Source: Massilia sp. Root335
GTDB lineage: Bacteria > Pseudomonadota > Gammaproteobacteria > Burkholderiales > Burkholderiaceae_D
Direction: 5' to 3'
NCBI RefSeq assembly: GCF_001425685.1
Contig: NZ_LMCY01000012.1
Coordinates: 102,457 to 166,456 of the forward strand
DNA length: 64,000 bases
The translations under genes were made by a program, and so were the position numbers. Of the stretch, positions 46,965-57,362 are shown piece by piece. The notes beneath the pieces are model-generated. The model was not told the DNA's origin, searched no databases, and was given only the letters and a program-made list of their open reading frames with translations. Each line of letters opens with the position of its first letter. Within the stretch, counting starts at the first letter, position 1.

Positions 46965-47322
46965 CAGGGCGCCGCCCGAAACAAATTTGACATTCTGACG
47001 ACACTTTTTGTGCCCTGCTCCGGAGATTTTCCTGAACGCGCAGGGCCCAGCCCTCACTCGTAGTCCTACCCACGTTTCATTCGTATTCCCCTCTGGGCGA
47101 CCGGTTGGCAGTAAGAAAATTCCTACAGCTTGACGCTCCCTCCTACTACACATTCAGCCGTTGCTGATATTAATGCCGGACTCGTGTTGGCATACTGACT
47201 TCAGCGTTTCGACTTGCCTGCGGTCATACCCGTATCCAGTCAGTCCGCTCTGTGCTCCGACACCGCGCTGGCATCACCGGATCGCAGCTTGCTTCTTTGA
47301 AATCCTAAACCTGGAGATGAGT
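46965..47322. other. Intergenic region upstream of the Crp/Fnr-type gene
   Basis: A 358-bp gap. It contains a TTGACA at about 46987 without a matching -10 at the right distance, and otherwise mixed sequence. An open frame in phase with the regulator runs through part of it, but it has no ribosome site and unusual composition, so I treat it as leader. Confidence 0.45.
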
Positions 47323-48180
47323 ATGCAGTCCCAGCTAACTTCAGAACAACGCAACGCCTCCCCGTCGACCCTGCACTCGTCACAGATGGAAGCCGGACGT
47401 CAGCGCCAGGGTCGTCTCTGGTCGAACCTGAAAGAGGTCTGCGACCTGCTTCACATCCCGGCCGCCGTATCGATGAATACGGAGGAACTGTTGTTCCAGC
47501 ACGTGCAGTTCAAGACCGGGCAGCGCGTGCACACGATCGGCCAGGCCTTCGACACCTTGTACATCGTCAACTCCGGCTTCCTGAAAACCGTGCTGATCGA
47601 CGAATTCGGCAACGAACAGGTGCTCAGCTTCCCGATGAAGGGCGACATGCTCGGCGTCGACGGCATCCATACGCGCCATTACGCCTCGGAAGCCGTCGCC
47701 CTGTCCGATTGCGACCTGATCCTGGTGCCGTTCAAGAAATTGACCGCCCTCGGGCGCGTGCACGCCGAACTCGAGAACCTGATGTATGGCGTAATGAGCC
47801 GCGAACTGGTGCGCGAACAGGCCATGATCGGCATGCTCGGCGCCCTGTCGGCCGAAGCCCGCGTGGCGCGCTTCCTGATTTCGCTGGCGGACCGCTTTGC
47901 CGCGATGGGGTATTCGAGCAAGTTGTTCAACCTGCGCATGACCCGCCATGAGATCGGCAGCTATCTCGGCCTGACGCTCGAGACAGTGAGCCGTACCTTG
48001 TCCGCATTCAACGAAATCGGCCTGATCACGGTCGACCAGCGCACCATCGGCATCAAGGACCCGGAAGCCCTCAAGACGCTGCGCCGCCTGCCGCCATCGC
48101 GCGCGCGCGCCAAGCAGAACGCCAAGCACAAGGCCGAAGCGGACACCTCGGGCGATGGCCAGGTGCTGGCCACGGTCTGA
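47323..48180 (+). CDS. Crp/Fnr-family transcription regulator without Fe-S cysteines
   Basis: A 285-residue DNA-binding regulator. Cyclic-nucleotide-binding-like beta-barrel about 55-145 (FKTGQRVHTIGQAFDTLYIV), dimer helix about 150-175, winged helix-turn-helix about 190-260 with TRHEIGSYLGLTLETVSRTLSAF, close to the FNR recognition helix. Only one Cys (KEVCDLLHIP) remains where FNR has its N-terminal cluster ligands. The second ATG was chosen because GGAG lies 6 bases before it. The charged, Lys-rich C-terminal tail (about 30 residues) is an extension. It may respond to another signal than oxygen. Confidence 0.88.
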   Translation: MQSQLTSEQRNASPSTLHSSQMEAGRQRQGRLWSNLKEVCDLLHIPAAVSMNTEELLFQHVQFKTGQRVHTIGQAFDTLYIVNSGFLKTVLIDEFGNEQVLSFPMKGDMLGVDGIHTRHYASEAVALSDCDLILVPFKKLTALGRVHAELENLMYGVMSRELVREQAMIGMLGALSAEARVARFLISLADRFAAMGYSSKLFNLRMTRHEIGSYLGLTLETVSRTLSAFNEIGLITVDQRTIGIKDPEALKTLRRLPPSRARAKQNAKHKAEADTSGDGQVLATV

Positions 48181-48228
48181 CGCAGCCACGCGCGGCCCGG
48201 CGCCACGCCAGTCTCACTGTCGACGATA

Positions 48229-48266
48229 AAAGCCGGTTCCGCGCGGAAGCCGGCTTTCTGCTTTTT
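48229..48266. terminator. Terminator between convergent regulator and glycine-zipper genes
   Basis: AAAGCCGGTTCCGC and GCGGAAGCCGGCTTT pair with one bulge, followed by CTGCTTTTT on the plus strand. On the minus strand TTTTATCG follows, so it may serve both genes. Confidence 0.8.
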
Positions 48267-48276
48267 GCGCCGCCGC

Positions 48277-49380
48277 TCAATCGCGGATCAGCACGCCATC
48301 GTTGACCTTCACCCGATCGCCGACGCGGAAGCCGGGATTGTTTTCGTATGGGATGGTCTGCGTGGCACCGTTCGGATAGCGTACGACGACTTCGTAGCGC
48401 TGGCCCGCATGGGCATTGCGCTCGATCTCGCGGCCCGCGAGCGCACCGCCCACGGCGCCGGCGACGGTGGCCGCCGTGCGTCCGCTGCCGCTGCCGACCT
48501 GGTTGCCCAGCAGCCCGCCCACGACGGCGCCTGCACCCGTGCCCAGGTAGCTGCCGTCGCCGCTGACCTGCACGACGTTGACGGCTTCCACCGTCGCGCA
48601 ATTCGTGCAGTAGCGCGCCACGCGCGGCTGGCTGTTCGGGTTGATGCCCTGGCCATTGCCGCCCGCCATCAGCGGTTGGCCGAGCGTGGCGACCGAGTAC
48701 CGGCCGTTGGCGCGGATCGTGGCCGTGACCGGGGCGTCCGGCGCGATATGGTCGTTGCGGCGGATCGTGTACAGGCCGCTGTATTCGCCCGGCCGCACTT
48801 CCGGCAGGAAGAAAATGCCGCGCGTGCCGGCGATCTGCACCTCGACCTTGGCGCCCGGCGTGCCGCGCACGGTGAATTTCAGCTCGTTGCCCGGCCCCAG
48901 GTCGTCGCTGCCGCGCACGTCGAAGCGGTCGACGTGCGGCATGTTGGACGCGGTACGGTCATTCCGGTCGTCATCGCGCCCCGGACCGCGCACGATCGAT
49001 TCCGCCAGCAGCCGGGTCGTGACCATATTGTTCACGCGCAGATTGGCGGTGACGGCGCTGCCGGGATTGATGCGGTCGTGCGTGCCGATCGTGTACGTGC
49101 CCTGGTAGGTGCCGGGGGACGTTTCCGTCATCGTCAGGTTGCGCGTGGCGCCGTCGATGCGCAAGGTGGCGTAGCCGCCCGGCGTACCGTACAGGTCGAA
49201 GTTCAATTCGGTGCCCGGTTCCAGGCGCCGCACTTCGTCCACGTTGAAACCCTCGATGCGCGGGGCCAGGCGCTGCGCGCGCGGGTGCTCCTGCGCCTGT
49301 GCGGGCGTCGTAACGGTCATCGTGAGCAGGGGCAGTGCGGCCACGACGGCCGCGGCCAGTGTCTGACGGGTTGTTGCCAT
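48277..49380 (-). CDS. Exported protein with duplicated beta-domain and glycine zipper
   Basis: A 367-residue envelope protein. The ATG at 49380 has GGAGGATT upstream. Signal peptide about 1-30. Two similar domains of about 85 residues follow (about 41-130 and 148-237). Each has the pattern F(N/D)V...L.PG.EL.F...GTPG, then PG(T/E)Y.G.YTI...D.I.P...VTA. They look like beta-sandwich domains. Next are two Cys (RYCTNCATV) and a glycine-zipper segment (GAVVGGLLGNQVGSGSGR) of the SlyB/OmpA-associated type. The end (RYEVVVRYPNGATQTI) resembles other glycine-zipper outer membrane proteins. Function unknown. Confidence 0.82.
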   Translation of the reverse strand: MATTRQTLAAAVVAALPLLTMTVTTPAQAQEHPRAQRLAPRIEGFNVDEVRRLEPGTELNFDLYGTPGGYATLRIDGATRNLTMTETSPGTYQGTYTIGTHDRINPGSAVTANLRVNNMVTTRLLAESIVRGPGRDDDRNDRTASNMPHVDRFDVRGSDDLGPGNELKFTVRGTPGAKVEVQIAGTRGIFFLPEVRPGEYSGLYTIRRNDHIAPDAPVTATIRANGRYSVATLGQPLMAGGNGQGINPNSQPRVARYCTNCATVEAVNVVQVSGDGSYLGTGAGAVVGGLLGNQVGSGSGRTAATVAGAVGGALAGREIERNAHAGQRYEVVVRYPNGATQTIPYENNPGFRVGDRVKVNDGVLIRD

Positions 49381-49448
49381 GGAATCCTCCGACGCGTCTT
49401 GTTGTCGATACGGCCAGCTTACGCCGCGGCCCCGTCGGGCTCGGTGCG

Positions 49449-50108
49449 TTAGCGTACGCTGTGCACGGCTTCCCCGGAGGTAACGAAGATGCGGTCGCCC
49501 TCGTCCGGACGCACGGTGTGTCCGCCGGTAAAAGATCCGAATGAAGGCAGGATCATCCGACGCGCCCCCACGACGAAACACGGCAGGCGCAGCGCGTCGA
49601 AACGTGTCGCCAAGACATAAACTGGGTGCACGTGGCCGGCCAGCACATACCCGGGCGCCTCCACGTCCGGGTGGTGGCAAAAGGAAAACGGCCCAACCGT
49701 GTACGGTTCGTCGACGAGGTCGATGCCGAGCACGGCGGCCGGATCGCCCGCATGCCTGTCGTGGTTGCCCCGCACGAGCGTCAGGATGAGGTCGCAGCGC
49801 CGCCGGCGCCAGGCGAGCATCGCGGCCTGCGTGCCGGCCGCGTGGGCCGCGCGCGCGTGCAGGAAGTCGCCCAGGAACAGCACGTGATTCGCGCCGGTCG
49901 CATCGATCACGGCGTCCAGGGCATCGAGGTTTTCGCTCGTCGTCCCGCGCGGCACGGGGATGCCGAACGAGCGGAACGCGGCCGCCTTGCCGAAGTGGAT
50001 GTCGGCAATGGCCAGCAGCGATTCGCGCGCCCAGTACACGGCCTTTTGCGGCAGCAGCACCAGCCGCTCGCCGCCCACGGCGATGGTCGCGCTGCCGGCG
50101 ACGGTCAT
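49449..50108 (-). CDS. pdeM: Ligase-associated metallophosphoesterase PdeM
   Basis: DNA-repair-linked phosphoesterase, 219 residues. Metal-binding motifs are complete: [22 protein letters not shown] and AGHVHP. Members of this family are encoded next to an ATP-dependent ligase and the MBL exonuclease and are thought to trim DNA ends. Its ATG overlaps the stop of the helicase gene by four bases (ATGA). Last gene of the recQ-exonuclease-ligase-helicase-pdeM operon. Confidence 0.92.
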   Translation of the reverse strand: MTVAGSATIAVGGERLVLLPQKAVYWARESLLAIADIHFGKAAAFRSFGIPVPRGTTSENLDALDAVIDATGANHVLFLGDFLHARAAHAAGTQAAMLAWRRRRCDLILTLVRGNHDRHAGDPAAVLGIDLVDEPYTVGPFSFCHHPDVEAPGYVLAGHVHPVYVLATRFDALRLPCFVVGARRMILPSFGSFTGGHTVRPDEGDRIFVTSGEAVHSVR

Positions 50109-52627
50109 GCCTCGGCCGCCTTTTCCAGCTCGCGCACCATGCGCGCGACGCGGTCCGCCAGCTTTTCCGTGCTGACCTTTTCGCGGAAGCGCTCGACCAT
50201 CAGCGGAAAGCCGAACGGCGTGGCGCGCTTGACTTCGCGGAAGGCGACGCGGCGCGCGTGCAGTTCGACGAGCGTGTCGCGCAGGCGCGTGAGTTCCAGT
50301 TCCTGCTCCAGCACTTCGCGCTCGGCCTGCGTGAGCAGCAGGTTGCCGCTGTCGTGCTTGCGGAAGACCTCGAAGAACAGCGACGACGACGCCTGCACCT
50401 GGCGCAGCGATTTCGGCTGGCCCGGATAACCCTGGAACACCAGCCCCGCGATGCGCGCCACTTCGCGGAAGCGCTGCTGCGACAGCTGCGTCGCGTTCAG
50501 GCTGTCCAGCACATCCTCGAGCAGGTGCGACGTGTCGAACAGGCCCACGTCGGCGCCCCGCATTTCCTCATCCCTGGCGGCGAACACGGTCGCCCAGTCG
50601 ACCGCCTCGGGCGCCAGCAGCTCGAACCCGTAGTCGTTGATGGCGATGGAAAACGTGCTGGGCATGACGCGCCCCACGCGGAACGCGAACAGCGATGCGA
50701 GCCCGGTGTGCACGGCGCGGCCGGCGAACGGATAGACGAACAGGTGATAGCCCTCGCGGCTCTTCATGCTTTCCACGACCAGCACGTCGCTGCCGGGCAG
50801 CGCCGACCAGCGCGCCTGGATCTCCAGCAGCGGCTGCAACGCCCGCATCTCCGGCCCGTCGAACACGCCCGCACTGGCCAGCTTCAACTCGTCCAGCGCC
50901 GCGTGCGCGAGCTCGGACGACAGCGGCATCTTGGTGCCCTGCCAGCGGCTGACGGCGCCGCGCGTCGAATCCGAGCGCTTCACGAATGCCGTCATCTCGT
51001 GCACGCGCACGAGTTCCAGGATGCGGCCCGAGAACAGGAAGCGGTCGCCCGGCTTCATGCGCCCGATGAACGATTCCTCCACGCTGCCGATGCGGCCGCC
51101 GCTCACGTACTTCACCTGCATCTGCGCGTCGGAGACGATGGTGCCGATGCCCATGCGGTGGCGCCGGCCGATCTTCGCGTCGGGCACGCGGTAGACGCCC
51201 TCCTCGTCCGGCAGCACGCGCTGGTATTCCGGATACACCGTCAGGCTCTGGCCGCCGCGCGCGACGAAATCGAGCGCCCACTGCCATTCTTCCGGCGTCA
51301 GGTGCCGGTACGACCACGCGCTTTTGACTTCCTCGTACAGGTCGTCGGCGCGGAAGCCGCCGCCCAGCGCGACGGTGACGAGGTGCTGCACGAGCACGTC
51401 GAACGGCTTGTTCGGCACCTGCCGCGCCTCGATGCGGCGCGTGGCGACGGCCCGCTTGGCGCCGGCCGCCTCCAGCAATTCCAGGCTGTTGGTGGGCACG
51501 AGCGTCACGCGCGAGATGCGTCCCGGCGCGTGGCCGCTGCGGCCCGCCCGCTGCAGCAGGCGCGCGATGCCCTTGGCGCTGCCGACCTGCAGCACGCGCT
51601 CGACGGGCAGGAAATCCACGCCGAGGTCCAGGCTCGCCGTGCACACGACGGCCTTCAGGTCGCCGCGCTTGAGACCCGTCTCGACCCATTCGCGCACCTC
51701 GCGGTCGAGCGAGCCGTGATGCAGCGCGACGAGGCCGGCCCAGTCGGGACGCGCCTCGATCAGGTTCTGGTACCACAGCTCCGACTGCGAGCGCGTGTTC
51801 GTGAACACCAGCGTCGCCGCGTGGCTGTCGATCTCCCTGACGACCTGCGGCAGCATCTGCAGGCCGAGGTGGCCTGCCCACGGAAAGCGCGCGACGCTAT
51901 CCGGCACGAGGCAATCGACGACGATCTGCTTTTTCAGGTCGCCCTCGACGAGCACCCCGCCGTCCGGATCGCCCAGCAGCACGGCGCGCGCATCAAGCAG
52001 GTTGCCCATCGTGGCCGACAGGCCCCACACGACGAGTCCCGGATTCCAGCGCCGCAGCCGCGCCAGCGCAAGCTGCACCTGCACGCCGCGCTTGCTGCCC
52101 ATCAGCTCATGCCACTCGTCGATGACGATCATGTCGAGGTGCTTGAACTGGTCGCGCGCGGCCGCGTGCGACAGCAGCAGCGACAGGCTTTCCGGCGTCG
52201 TGATCAACACGCCGGGCAGCGCTTTCGACTGGCGCGCGCGTTCGGCCGCGCCGGTGTCGCCCGTGCGTGCGCCGATGCTCCACGTGCCGATGACGTCCGG
52301 GCTCGCGGCGCCCAGTTCGGCCGCCGACACTTCCAGCGAGCGCTGCGTGTCCGCCGCGAGCGCGCGCATCGGCGTGATCCACAGCACGCGCAGGCCTGTG
52401 CGTTGGATCGTGCCGGCGCGGCGGGTGCCGCTTTTTCCCAGTTTTGCGCCGCGCAGCAGCGCCGCGAACCACACGGCATAGGTCTTGCCCGCGCCCGTGT
52501 TCGCGTGCAGCAGCCCCGACTCGCCGGCCAGCGCGGCCTTCCACACGGCGCGCTGGAACGGAAAGATTTTCCAGCCGCGCGCGGCGAACCACGCGTCGAC
52601 GGCCGCTTCCGCCTGCGTCTTGCTCAT
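50105..52627 (-). CDS. Ligase-associated DEXH-box helicase (Lhr-Core type)
   Basis: 840-residue superfamily 2 helicase. P-loop [11 protein letters not shown] with K48, DEWH box in [14 protein letters not shown], motif [11 protein letters not shown], and motif [10 protein letters not shown]. The C-terminal half carries the Lhr winged-helix and beta-barrel core. The ATG at 52627 overlaps the ligase TGA by four bases, and its own stop overlaps pdeM. The much longer frame upstream is noise from the opposite phase. Expected to unwind DNA or RNA-DNA hybrids during repair with the neighbouring ligase and nuclease. Confidence 0.93.
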   Translation of the reverse strand: MSKTQAEAAVDAWFAARGWKIFPFQRAVWKAALAGESGLLHANTGAGKTYAVWFAALLRGAKLGKSGTRRAGTIQRTGLRVLWITPMRALAADTQRSLEVSAAELGAASPDVIGTWSIGARTGDTGAAERARQSKALPGVLITTPESLSLLLSHAAARDQFKHLDMIVIDEWHELMGSKRGVQVQLALARLRRWNPGLVVWGLSATMGNLLDARAVLLGDPDGGVLVEGDLKKQIVVDCLVPDSVARFPWAGHLGLQMLPQVVREIDSHAATLVFTNTRSQSELWYQNLIEARPDWAGLVALHHGSLDREVREWVETGLKRGDLKAVVCTASLDLGVDFLPVERVLQVGSAKGIARLLQRAGRSGHAPGRISRVTLVPTNSLELLEAAGAKRAVATRRIEARQVPNKPFDVLVQHLVTVALGGGFRADDLYEEVKSAWSYRHLTPEEWQWALDFVARGGQSLTVYPEYQRVLPDEEGVYRVPDAKIGRRHRMGIGTIVSDAQMQVKYVSGGRIGSVEESFIGRMKPGDRFLFSGRILELVRVHEMTAFVKRSDSTRGAVSRWQGTKMPLSSELAHAALDELKLASAGVFDGPEMRALQPLLEIQARWSALPGSDVLVVESMKSREGYHLFVYPFAGRAVHTGLASLFAFRVGRVMPSTFSIAINDYGFELLAPEAVDWATVFAARDEEMRGADVGLFDTSHLLEDVLDSLNATQLSQQRFREVARIAGLVFQGYPGQPKSLRQVQASSSLFFEVFRKHDSGNLLLTQAEREVLEQELELTRLRDTLVELHARRVAFREVKRATPFGFPLMVERFREKVSTEKLADRVARMVRELEKAAEA

Positions 52628-54255
52628 GGCGTGACGGCTCCCAGCAAACCCTTCAAGGTATCGAGCGTATCGGCCTGCTCGACCGTCTTGTCGTCGCGCC
52701 GCCGCAGGATGCGCGGGAAGCGCACGGCGATGCCGGCCTTGTGGCGCGTGGACAGCGCGATGCCCTCGAAGCCGATCTCGAACACCAGCGTCGGCCGCAC
52801 CGAGCGCACGGGTCCGAATTTTTCCACCGTCGTCTTGCGGATGATGTTGTCGACCTGCGCGATCTCCGCATCCGTCAGGCCGGAATACGCCTTCGCGAAC
52901 GGGACGAGCCTGCGCGCGTCGCCCTCGCCGTCCCACACGGCGAACGTGTAATCCGTGTACAGCGACGCGCGCCGGCCGCTGCCGGCCTGCGCATAGATCA
53001 GCACCGCGTCGATGGCGTACGGGTCGATCTTCCATTTCCACCACGTACCCACGTCCTTCGTGCGGCCCACGCCGTACTGCGCATCCTTCGCCTTGAGCAT
53101 CATGCCCTCGACGCCGCGCGCCCGCGATTCCGCGCGCAGCTTGCCCAGGTCGTCCCAGCTGTCGGCCGTCACCAGCGGCGAGATGCGCAGCTGCGCCTGC
53201 GCGGCGCCGGTGACGAGCGTCTCCAGCAGCGCGCGCCGTTCGTGCTGGGGCAGCGCGCGCGTGTCGACGCCGTCCAGTTCCAGCACGTCGTACGCGAGCA
53301 GCACGGCCGGCAGCTCGGCCAGCAGTTTGGCGGACGAGGTCTTGCGGCCGATGCGCTTCTGCAGGTCGGCGAACGGCGCGGGCGCGTCGCCCCGGGTCCA
53401 GATCAGCACCTCGCCGTCGACGACCGTCCCTTCCGGCAGGATGAGGCCCGCCAGTTCGGGAAAGCGGTCGGTGATGAGGTCCTCGCCGCGCGACCACAGG
53501 TAGTTCTGGCCGCCGCGCCGCACGAGCTGGGCGCGGATGCCGTCGTACTTCCATTCGACCTGCCAATCCCCCATGTCGCCGAGTGCCGCAGGGTCGCCCT
53601 GCAACTGGTGCGCGAGAAAAAAGGGATACGGCTGGCCGCCGCGCAGCTTGTGCTCGTCGTCGCTCTGCGCCGCGATCAGTTGCAGGAAGCCGGCCGCCGT
53701 CGGCTTCACGCGGCCGTCCGTCCAGCCCATCAGGCGCTGCGCGATCAGTTTCGAATCGACCGCGGCGATCGACGCCAGCGCGCGCGTGACGAGCAGTTTC
53801 GATACGCCGACGCGAAAGCCGCCGCCGATCAGCTTCACGAACAGGAAGCGTTCGCGCCACGTCAATTCGTCCCAGTACGAGAACAGCGCCGCGCGGATCG
53901 TGCCCGGGTCGGCGCCGCGCAAGGGGCCGATGCGCTCTTCCATCCAGACGGCGAGTCCGATGTCGCTGTGCCGCGTCGGCGGCGGCAGGATGTGGGCGAT
54001 GGTCTCGGCCGTGTCGCCCACGGCGGCGTACGATTCGTCGAACAGCCAGTCGTCCAGGCCCGCATACTCGATCGCGTACTGGCGCAGGAGCTTGCTCGGC
54101 ACGGCCTGGCGCGGCTTGCCGCCGGCGAGGAAGTACACGGCCCACGCGGCATTTTCCGGCGCGGCGCTGGCGAAGTAATTCTGCATTGCCTCCAGCTTGC
54201 GGTTGGTGGCCGTGGTTTCGTCGAGGTCGGCGTACAGGCGGGCGAATTCACGCAT
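52624..54255 (-). CDS. ATP-dependent DNA ligase
   Basis: Seals nicks with ATP instead of the NAD used by LigA. The ATG at 54255 has AGGAGGCGAAGG just upstream and gives 543 residues. N-terminal helical DNA-binding domain about 1-200, nucleotidyltransferase domain with adenylated K236 in [29 protein letters not shown], then the OB fold (WWKWKIDPY). This is the form always found with the MBL exonuclease and Lhr-type helicase. It begins 8 bp inside the exonuclease gene. Confidence 0.93.
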   Translation of the reverse strand: MREFARLYADLDETTATNRKLEAMQNYFASAAPENAAWAVYFLAGGKPRQAVPSKLLRQYAIEYAGLDDWLFDESYAAVGDTAETIAHILPPPTRHSDIGLAVWMEERIGPLRGADPGTIRAALFSYWDELTWRERFLFVKLIGGGFRVGVSKLLVTRALASIAAVDSKLIAQRLMGWTDGRVKPTAAGFLQLIAAQSDDEHKLRGGQPYPFFLAHQLQGDPAALGDMGDWQVEWKYDGIRAQLVRRGGQNYLWSRGEDLITDRFPELAGLILPEGTVVDGEVLIWTRGDAPAPFADLQKRIGRKTSSAKLLAELPAVLLAYDVLELDGVDTRALPQHERRALLETLVTGAAQAQLRISPLVTADSWDDLGKLRAESRARGVEGMMLKAKDAQYGVGRTKDVGTWWKWKIDPYAIDAVLIYAQAGSGRRASLYTDYTFAVWDGEGDARRLVPFAKAYSGLTDAEIAQVDNIIRKTTVEKFGPVRSVRPTLVFEIGFEGIALSTRHKAGIAVRFPRILRRRDDKTVEQADTLDTLKGLLGAVTP

Positions 54256-55297
54256 CCTTCGCCTCCTCCGCCGGCGCCTGCGGCTCCCCGGGCGTGGCGC
54301 CGACGGCTTCGTCGTCTTCCTCGCCGTACTCCGTGTCGAACGCTTTCGCATCGAGCCCGATCTGGCACAGCCAGCGCACCATCACGGGAATCGACCCGTG
54401 CGTGACGATGACCTGCTGCGCGCCGGTGGCGTGGATCGCGTCCAGCAGGCCGGGCCAGTCGGCGTGGTCGGACAGCACGAAGCCGCGGTCGACGCCGCGC
54501 CGCCGGCGTGCGCCGCGCAGCAGCATCCAGCCGCTGGCGAAGGCGTCGCCGTAGTCGCCGAAGCGGCGGGTCCACGGCGAGCCGGACGCCGACGGCGGCG
54601 CCAGCACGAGCGCGTTCTTCAGGTCCGCCTTGTCCGTCTCGCTGACGAGCTGCGTGTGCGGCAGCGCCACGCCGCCCTCGCGGTAGATCCGGTTCAGCGG
54701 CTCGACGGCGCCGTGGCAGACGATCGGACCGATCGAGGGATCGAGGCCGCAGAGCAGGCGCTGCGCCTTGCCGAACGCATAGGCGTACAGGATGCTCGTG
54801 CGGCCCTCGCCCGCATTGCGGCGCCACCAGCGGTTGATCTCGTCGAACACGTCCTGCTGCGGGTCCCAGCGGTAGATCGGCAGGCCGAACGTGGATTCCG
54901 TGATGAAGGTATGGCAGCGCACGGCTTCGAACGGCGCGCAGGTGGCGTCCGGCTCGACCTTGTAGTCGCCCGACGCCACCCAGATCTCGCCTTCGTACTC
55001 CATCCGGACCTGGGCGGAGCCGAGGACGTGGCCGGCCGGATGCAGCGAGATCGTCACGCCGTTGTGAACGACGCGCTCGCCGTAGCCGATGCCGTCGATG
55101 TTGATGTCCTGGCCGAGCCGCGACCTGAGGATGCCGATACTTTGCACCGACGCCAGGTAGTGCTTGTGGCCCCAGCGCGCATGGTCGCCGTGCGCATGGG
55201 TGATGACGGCCCGGTCGACCGGCCGCCACGGGTCGATGTAGAACTGGCCCGGCACACAGTACAGCCCTTCCTTGCGTACGACGACCATGTCTCCCAT
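54248..55297 (-). CDS. Ligase-associated MBL-fold DNA exonuclease
   Basis: 349-residue nuclease of the metallo-beta-lactamase / beta-CASP-like family. Metal motif THAHGDHARWGHK, HPAGHVLGSAQ, SGDYK, and the late SDHADW and VTHGS motifs are intact. The start at 55297 is preceded by GGAGG at 13 bases; a second ATG at 55288 is also possible. The tail (EYGEEDDEAVGATPGEPQAP) is acidic and disordered. It lies 19 bp after recQ and overlaps the ligase start. Confidence 0.9.
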   Translation of the reverse strand: MGDMVVVRKEGLYCVPGQFYIDPWRPVDRAVITHAHGDHARWGHKHYLASVQSIGILRSRLGQDINIDGIGYGERVVHNGVTISLHPAGHVLGSAQVRMEYEGEIWVASGDYKVEPDATCAPFEAVRCHTFITESTFGLPIYRWDPQQDVFDEINRWWRRNAGEGRTSILYAYAFGKAQRLLCGLDPSIGPIVCHGAVEPLNRIYREGGVALPHTQLVSETDKADLKNALVLAPPSASGSPWTRRFGDYGDAFASGWMLLRGARRRRGVDRGFVLSDHADWPGLLDAIHATGAQQVIVTHGSIPVMVRWLCQIGLDAKAFDTEYGEEDDEAVGATPGEPQAPAEEAKDA

Positions 55298-55316
55298 GCG
55301 GTTGGCGTCCTCCCCG

Positions 55317-57029
55317 TCAGGCCGGGCTGACGAAACCGGCGACGAAGGCGCGCTGCTCGCCGTCCGGGAATGCGATGTTGACCTGGTCCCCGGCCACGGA
55401 CAGCACGATGCCGTCGCCATATTTGGGCACCGTCACGCGCGCGCCCGCGTCGAACGCGGGCGCGGGCGGCGCGTCGCTGTCCGGCTCGCGGTCGAATTCG
55501 TCGTCGCGGATGTCGATGTCGTCGAGCAGCACGGCGGCCGGCGGATTCAGGCAGTTGTCGCAGCGGCAGCACTTCTCGAAGCCTTCGACCTCGTCGCCGA
55601 AATAGTCGAGCAGCAGCTTCCAGCGGCAGAAGCCGCTGACGGCATACGACACCATCTGCTCCAGCGCTTCCTTGTCGCGCTCCTGCTTCTGGCGGTAGAT
55701 CTCGGCCAGCGCCGCGAACACCTTGTCGGCCGGTTCCGCGCTGCCGAGGGCATACGCGAGCTTGCGGTTCTGGCGCAGCAGCTTCGCATCCTTCAACAGC
55801 TTCAGGCAGACTTTCACGTGCGGCCCGGCGAGGTCGCCCGTGACGTCGCCGACCCGGTCCGGCGTGGCCGCCTCGTTCTCGGCCAGTACGCGCACGGCCT
55901 CGTACACGGTGCGGATTTCGTCAGCCGTCGGGTAGTGCTTGACGAGGAAGAACTGCTGCACGCGCTTGTCGTCCTGCAGGAACAGCAGGGTGCAGCTGGC
56001 GTCCTGGCCGTCGCGGCCCGCGCGGCCGGATTCCTGGTAATAGGCTTCCAGGTTGGCCGGAATCTGCAGGTGGACGACGAAGCGCGTGTCCGGCTTGTCG
56101 ATGCCCATGCCGAACGCGTTCGTCGCCACCATCACGCGCCGCTCGCCGCTCATGAACAGGTCCTGGTTCGCGCGCCGCTCGCTGGCTGCCAGCTTGCCGT
56201 GGTAGAGCGTGACGGATTCGCCGGCGTCCAGCAGCACCTGGTGCATCTCCTCGGCCGCCTTGACGGTGGCCGCGTAGACGATGCCCGTCCCTGCCGTCGC
56301 GCGCACGAGGCGCAGCGCCTCCTCCAGCTTTTCGGCGGGGTTCGTCACCTGCACGACGCCGTAGTGCAGGTTCGGCCGGTAGATGCCCGTGTTGATGACC
56401 TTCATGCGCGGGCGGTTCAGTTGCCGGCCGATGTCGTCGACGACGTCCTCCGTGGCCGTCGCCGTCAGCGCCAGCACGGGCGGGCTTCCCAGCGCGTCGA
56501 TCGCGCCGGCCATCTCGAGGTAGGCCGGCCGGAAGTCGTGGCCCCATTGCGAGATGCAATGGGCTTCGTCGACGACGACGAGGGCGATGCACACCGGCTT
56601 GAGCACGTCGACGAAGTCCGGCATGGCGAGCCGCTCGGGCGTGCAGAACACGATCTCGCAGCGCCCCTCGGCGATCGCGGCCAGCGCCGTCCGCTCCTCC
56701 TCGGCCGACAGGCTGCTGTTGACCTGCGCGGCGCGGATGCCGAGTTCACCGAGCTTTTCCAGCTGGTCCTTCATCAGCGAGATCAGCGGCGAGACGACGA
56801 CCGTCATGCCGCCCATGATGCGGGCGGGGATCTGGTAGCACAGCGATTTGCCGCTGCCGGTGGGCATGATCGCCAGCGTGTCCTTGCCGTCGAGGACGCT
56901 GTCGATGACGCGCTGCTGGCCGTCGCGCAGGTGTTCGATGCCGAACACGTCATGCAGCAGGCGCCGGATGGTGTTGCGGCGGACCGCGAGCACGCCGTTG
57001 TGGAGGAGTTTGGGGTCGTGGGTCGTCAT
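55317..57029 (-). CDS. recQ: ATP-dependent DNA helicase RecQ (short form)
   Basis: 3'-5' helicase acting in fork repair. 570 residues. P-loop MPTGSGKSLCYQ, DEAH box VVDEAHCISQWGHDFR, aromatic-rich loop in the same segment, motif VI QESGRAGRDG. RecQ zinc site made of C in GFCRWKLLL and CCRCDNC. The HRDC domain is missing; instead the end has an acidic linker and a small beta-barrel-like tail (GARVTVPKYGDGIVLSV). First gene of the five-gene repair operon. It may be a specialised RecQ for this ligase system. Confidence 0.93.
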   Translation of the reverse strand: MTTHDPKLLHNGVLAVRRNTIRRLLHDVFGIEHLRDGQQRVIDSVLDGKDTLAIMPTGSGKSLCYQIPARIMGGMTVVVSPLISLMKDQLEKLGELGIRAAQVNSSLSAEEERTALAAIAEGRCEIVFCTPERLAMPDFVDVLKPVCIALVVVDEAHCISQWGHDFRPAYLEMAGAIDALGSPPVLALTATATEDVVDDIGRQLNRPRMKVINTGIYRPNLHYGVVQVTNPAEKLEEALRLVRATAGTGIVYAATVKAAEEMHQVLLDAGESVTLYHGKLAASERRANQDLFMSGERRVMVATNAFGMGIDKPDTRFVVHLQIPANLEAYYQESGRAGRDGQDASCTLLFLQDDKRVQQFFLVKHYPTADEIRTVYEAVRVLAENEAATPDRVGDVTGDLAGPHVKVCLKLLKDAKLLRQNRKLAYALGSAEPADKVFAALAEIYRQKQERDKEALEQMVSYAVSGFCRWKLLLDYFGDEVEGFEKCCRCDNCLNPPAAVLLDDIDIRDDEFDREPDSDAPPAPAFDAGARVTVPKYGDGIVLSVAGDQVNIAFPDGEQRAFVAGFVSPA

Positions 57030-57242
57030 GATGAACCCACTCTAAGCCTGAGCACGGCGACACGCCATAGGACGCAACCTACAGCCACCGTAGGAGCGCT
57101 ACGACGAGCTACCACAACCGCTCATACAGTGTCACGAGGCTTATTCCTACAGCACGACGGATTGCCAGCCGATAGTTTCCATGAAGCATACGACCTACCA
57201 TGATATCAACACGACAGCATTCCGCACTCCCGGAGGTTCATC

Positions 57243-57362
57243 ATGACCCGCATGTTCCCGACAGCCTGGACCGCAGCCTTCATCGCCCTCACGAGCACGG
57301 CGACGTGGCTGCTGTGCGCAACCGACGCACTGGGCGGCGTGCCGCCGCTGTTCTTTCACTGA
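57243..57362 (+). CDS. Predicted 39-residue membrane peptide
   Basis: A small open frame with a strong CGGAGGTTC ribosome site 4 bases before the ATG. MTRMFPTAWTAAFIALTSTA then a hydrophobic WLLCATDALGGVPPLFFH end: one membrane segment and no known domain. The ribosome site and hydrophobic profile support a real gene; no homologue is recalled. It lies alone, upstream of the receiver-like gene. Confidence 0.5.
   Translation: MTRMFPTAWTAAFIALTSTATWLLCATDALGGVPPLFFH

Noticed and set aside
52628..54145. A frame of the helicase gene that runs on upstream and would give a 1346-residue protein
   Set aside because: The extra part is Arg/Ala-rich and lies in the wrong phase of the ligase gene. The ATG at 52627 gives the family start and a four-base overlap.
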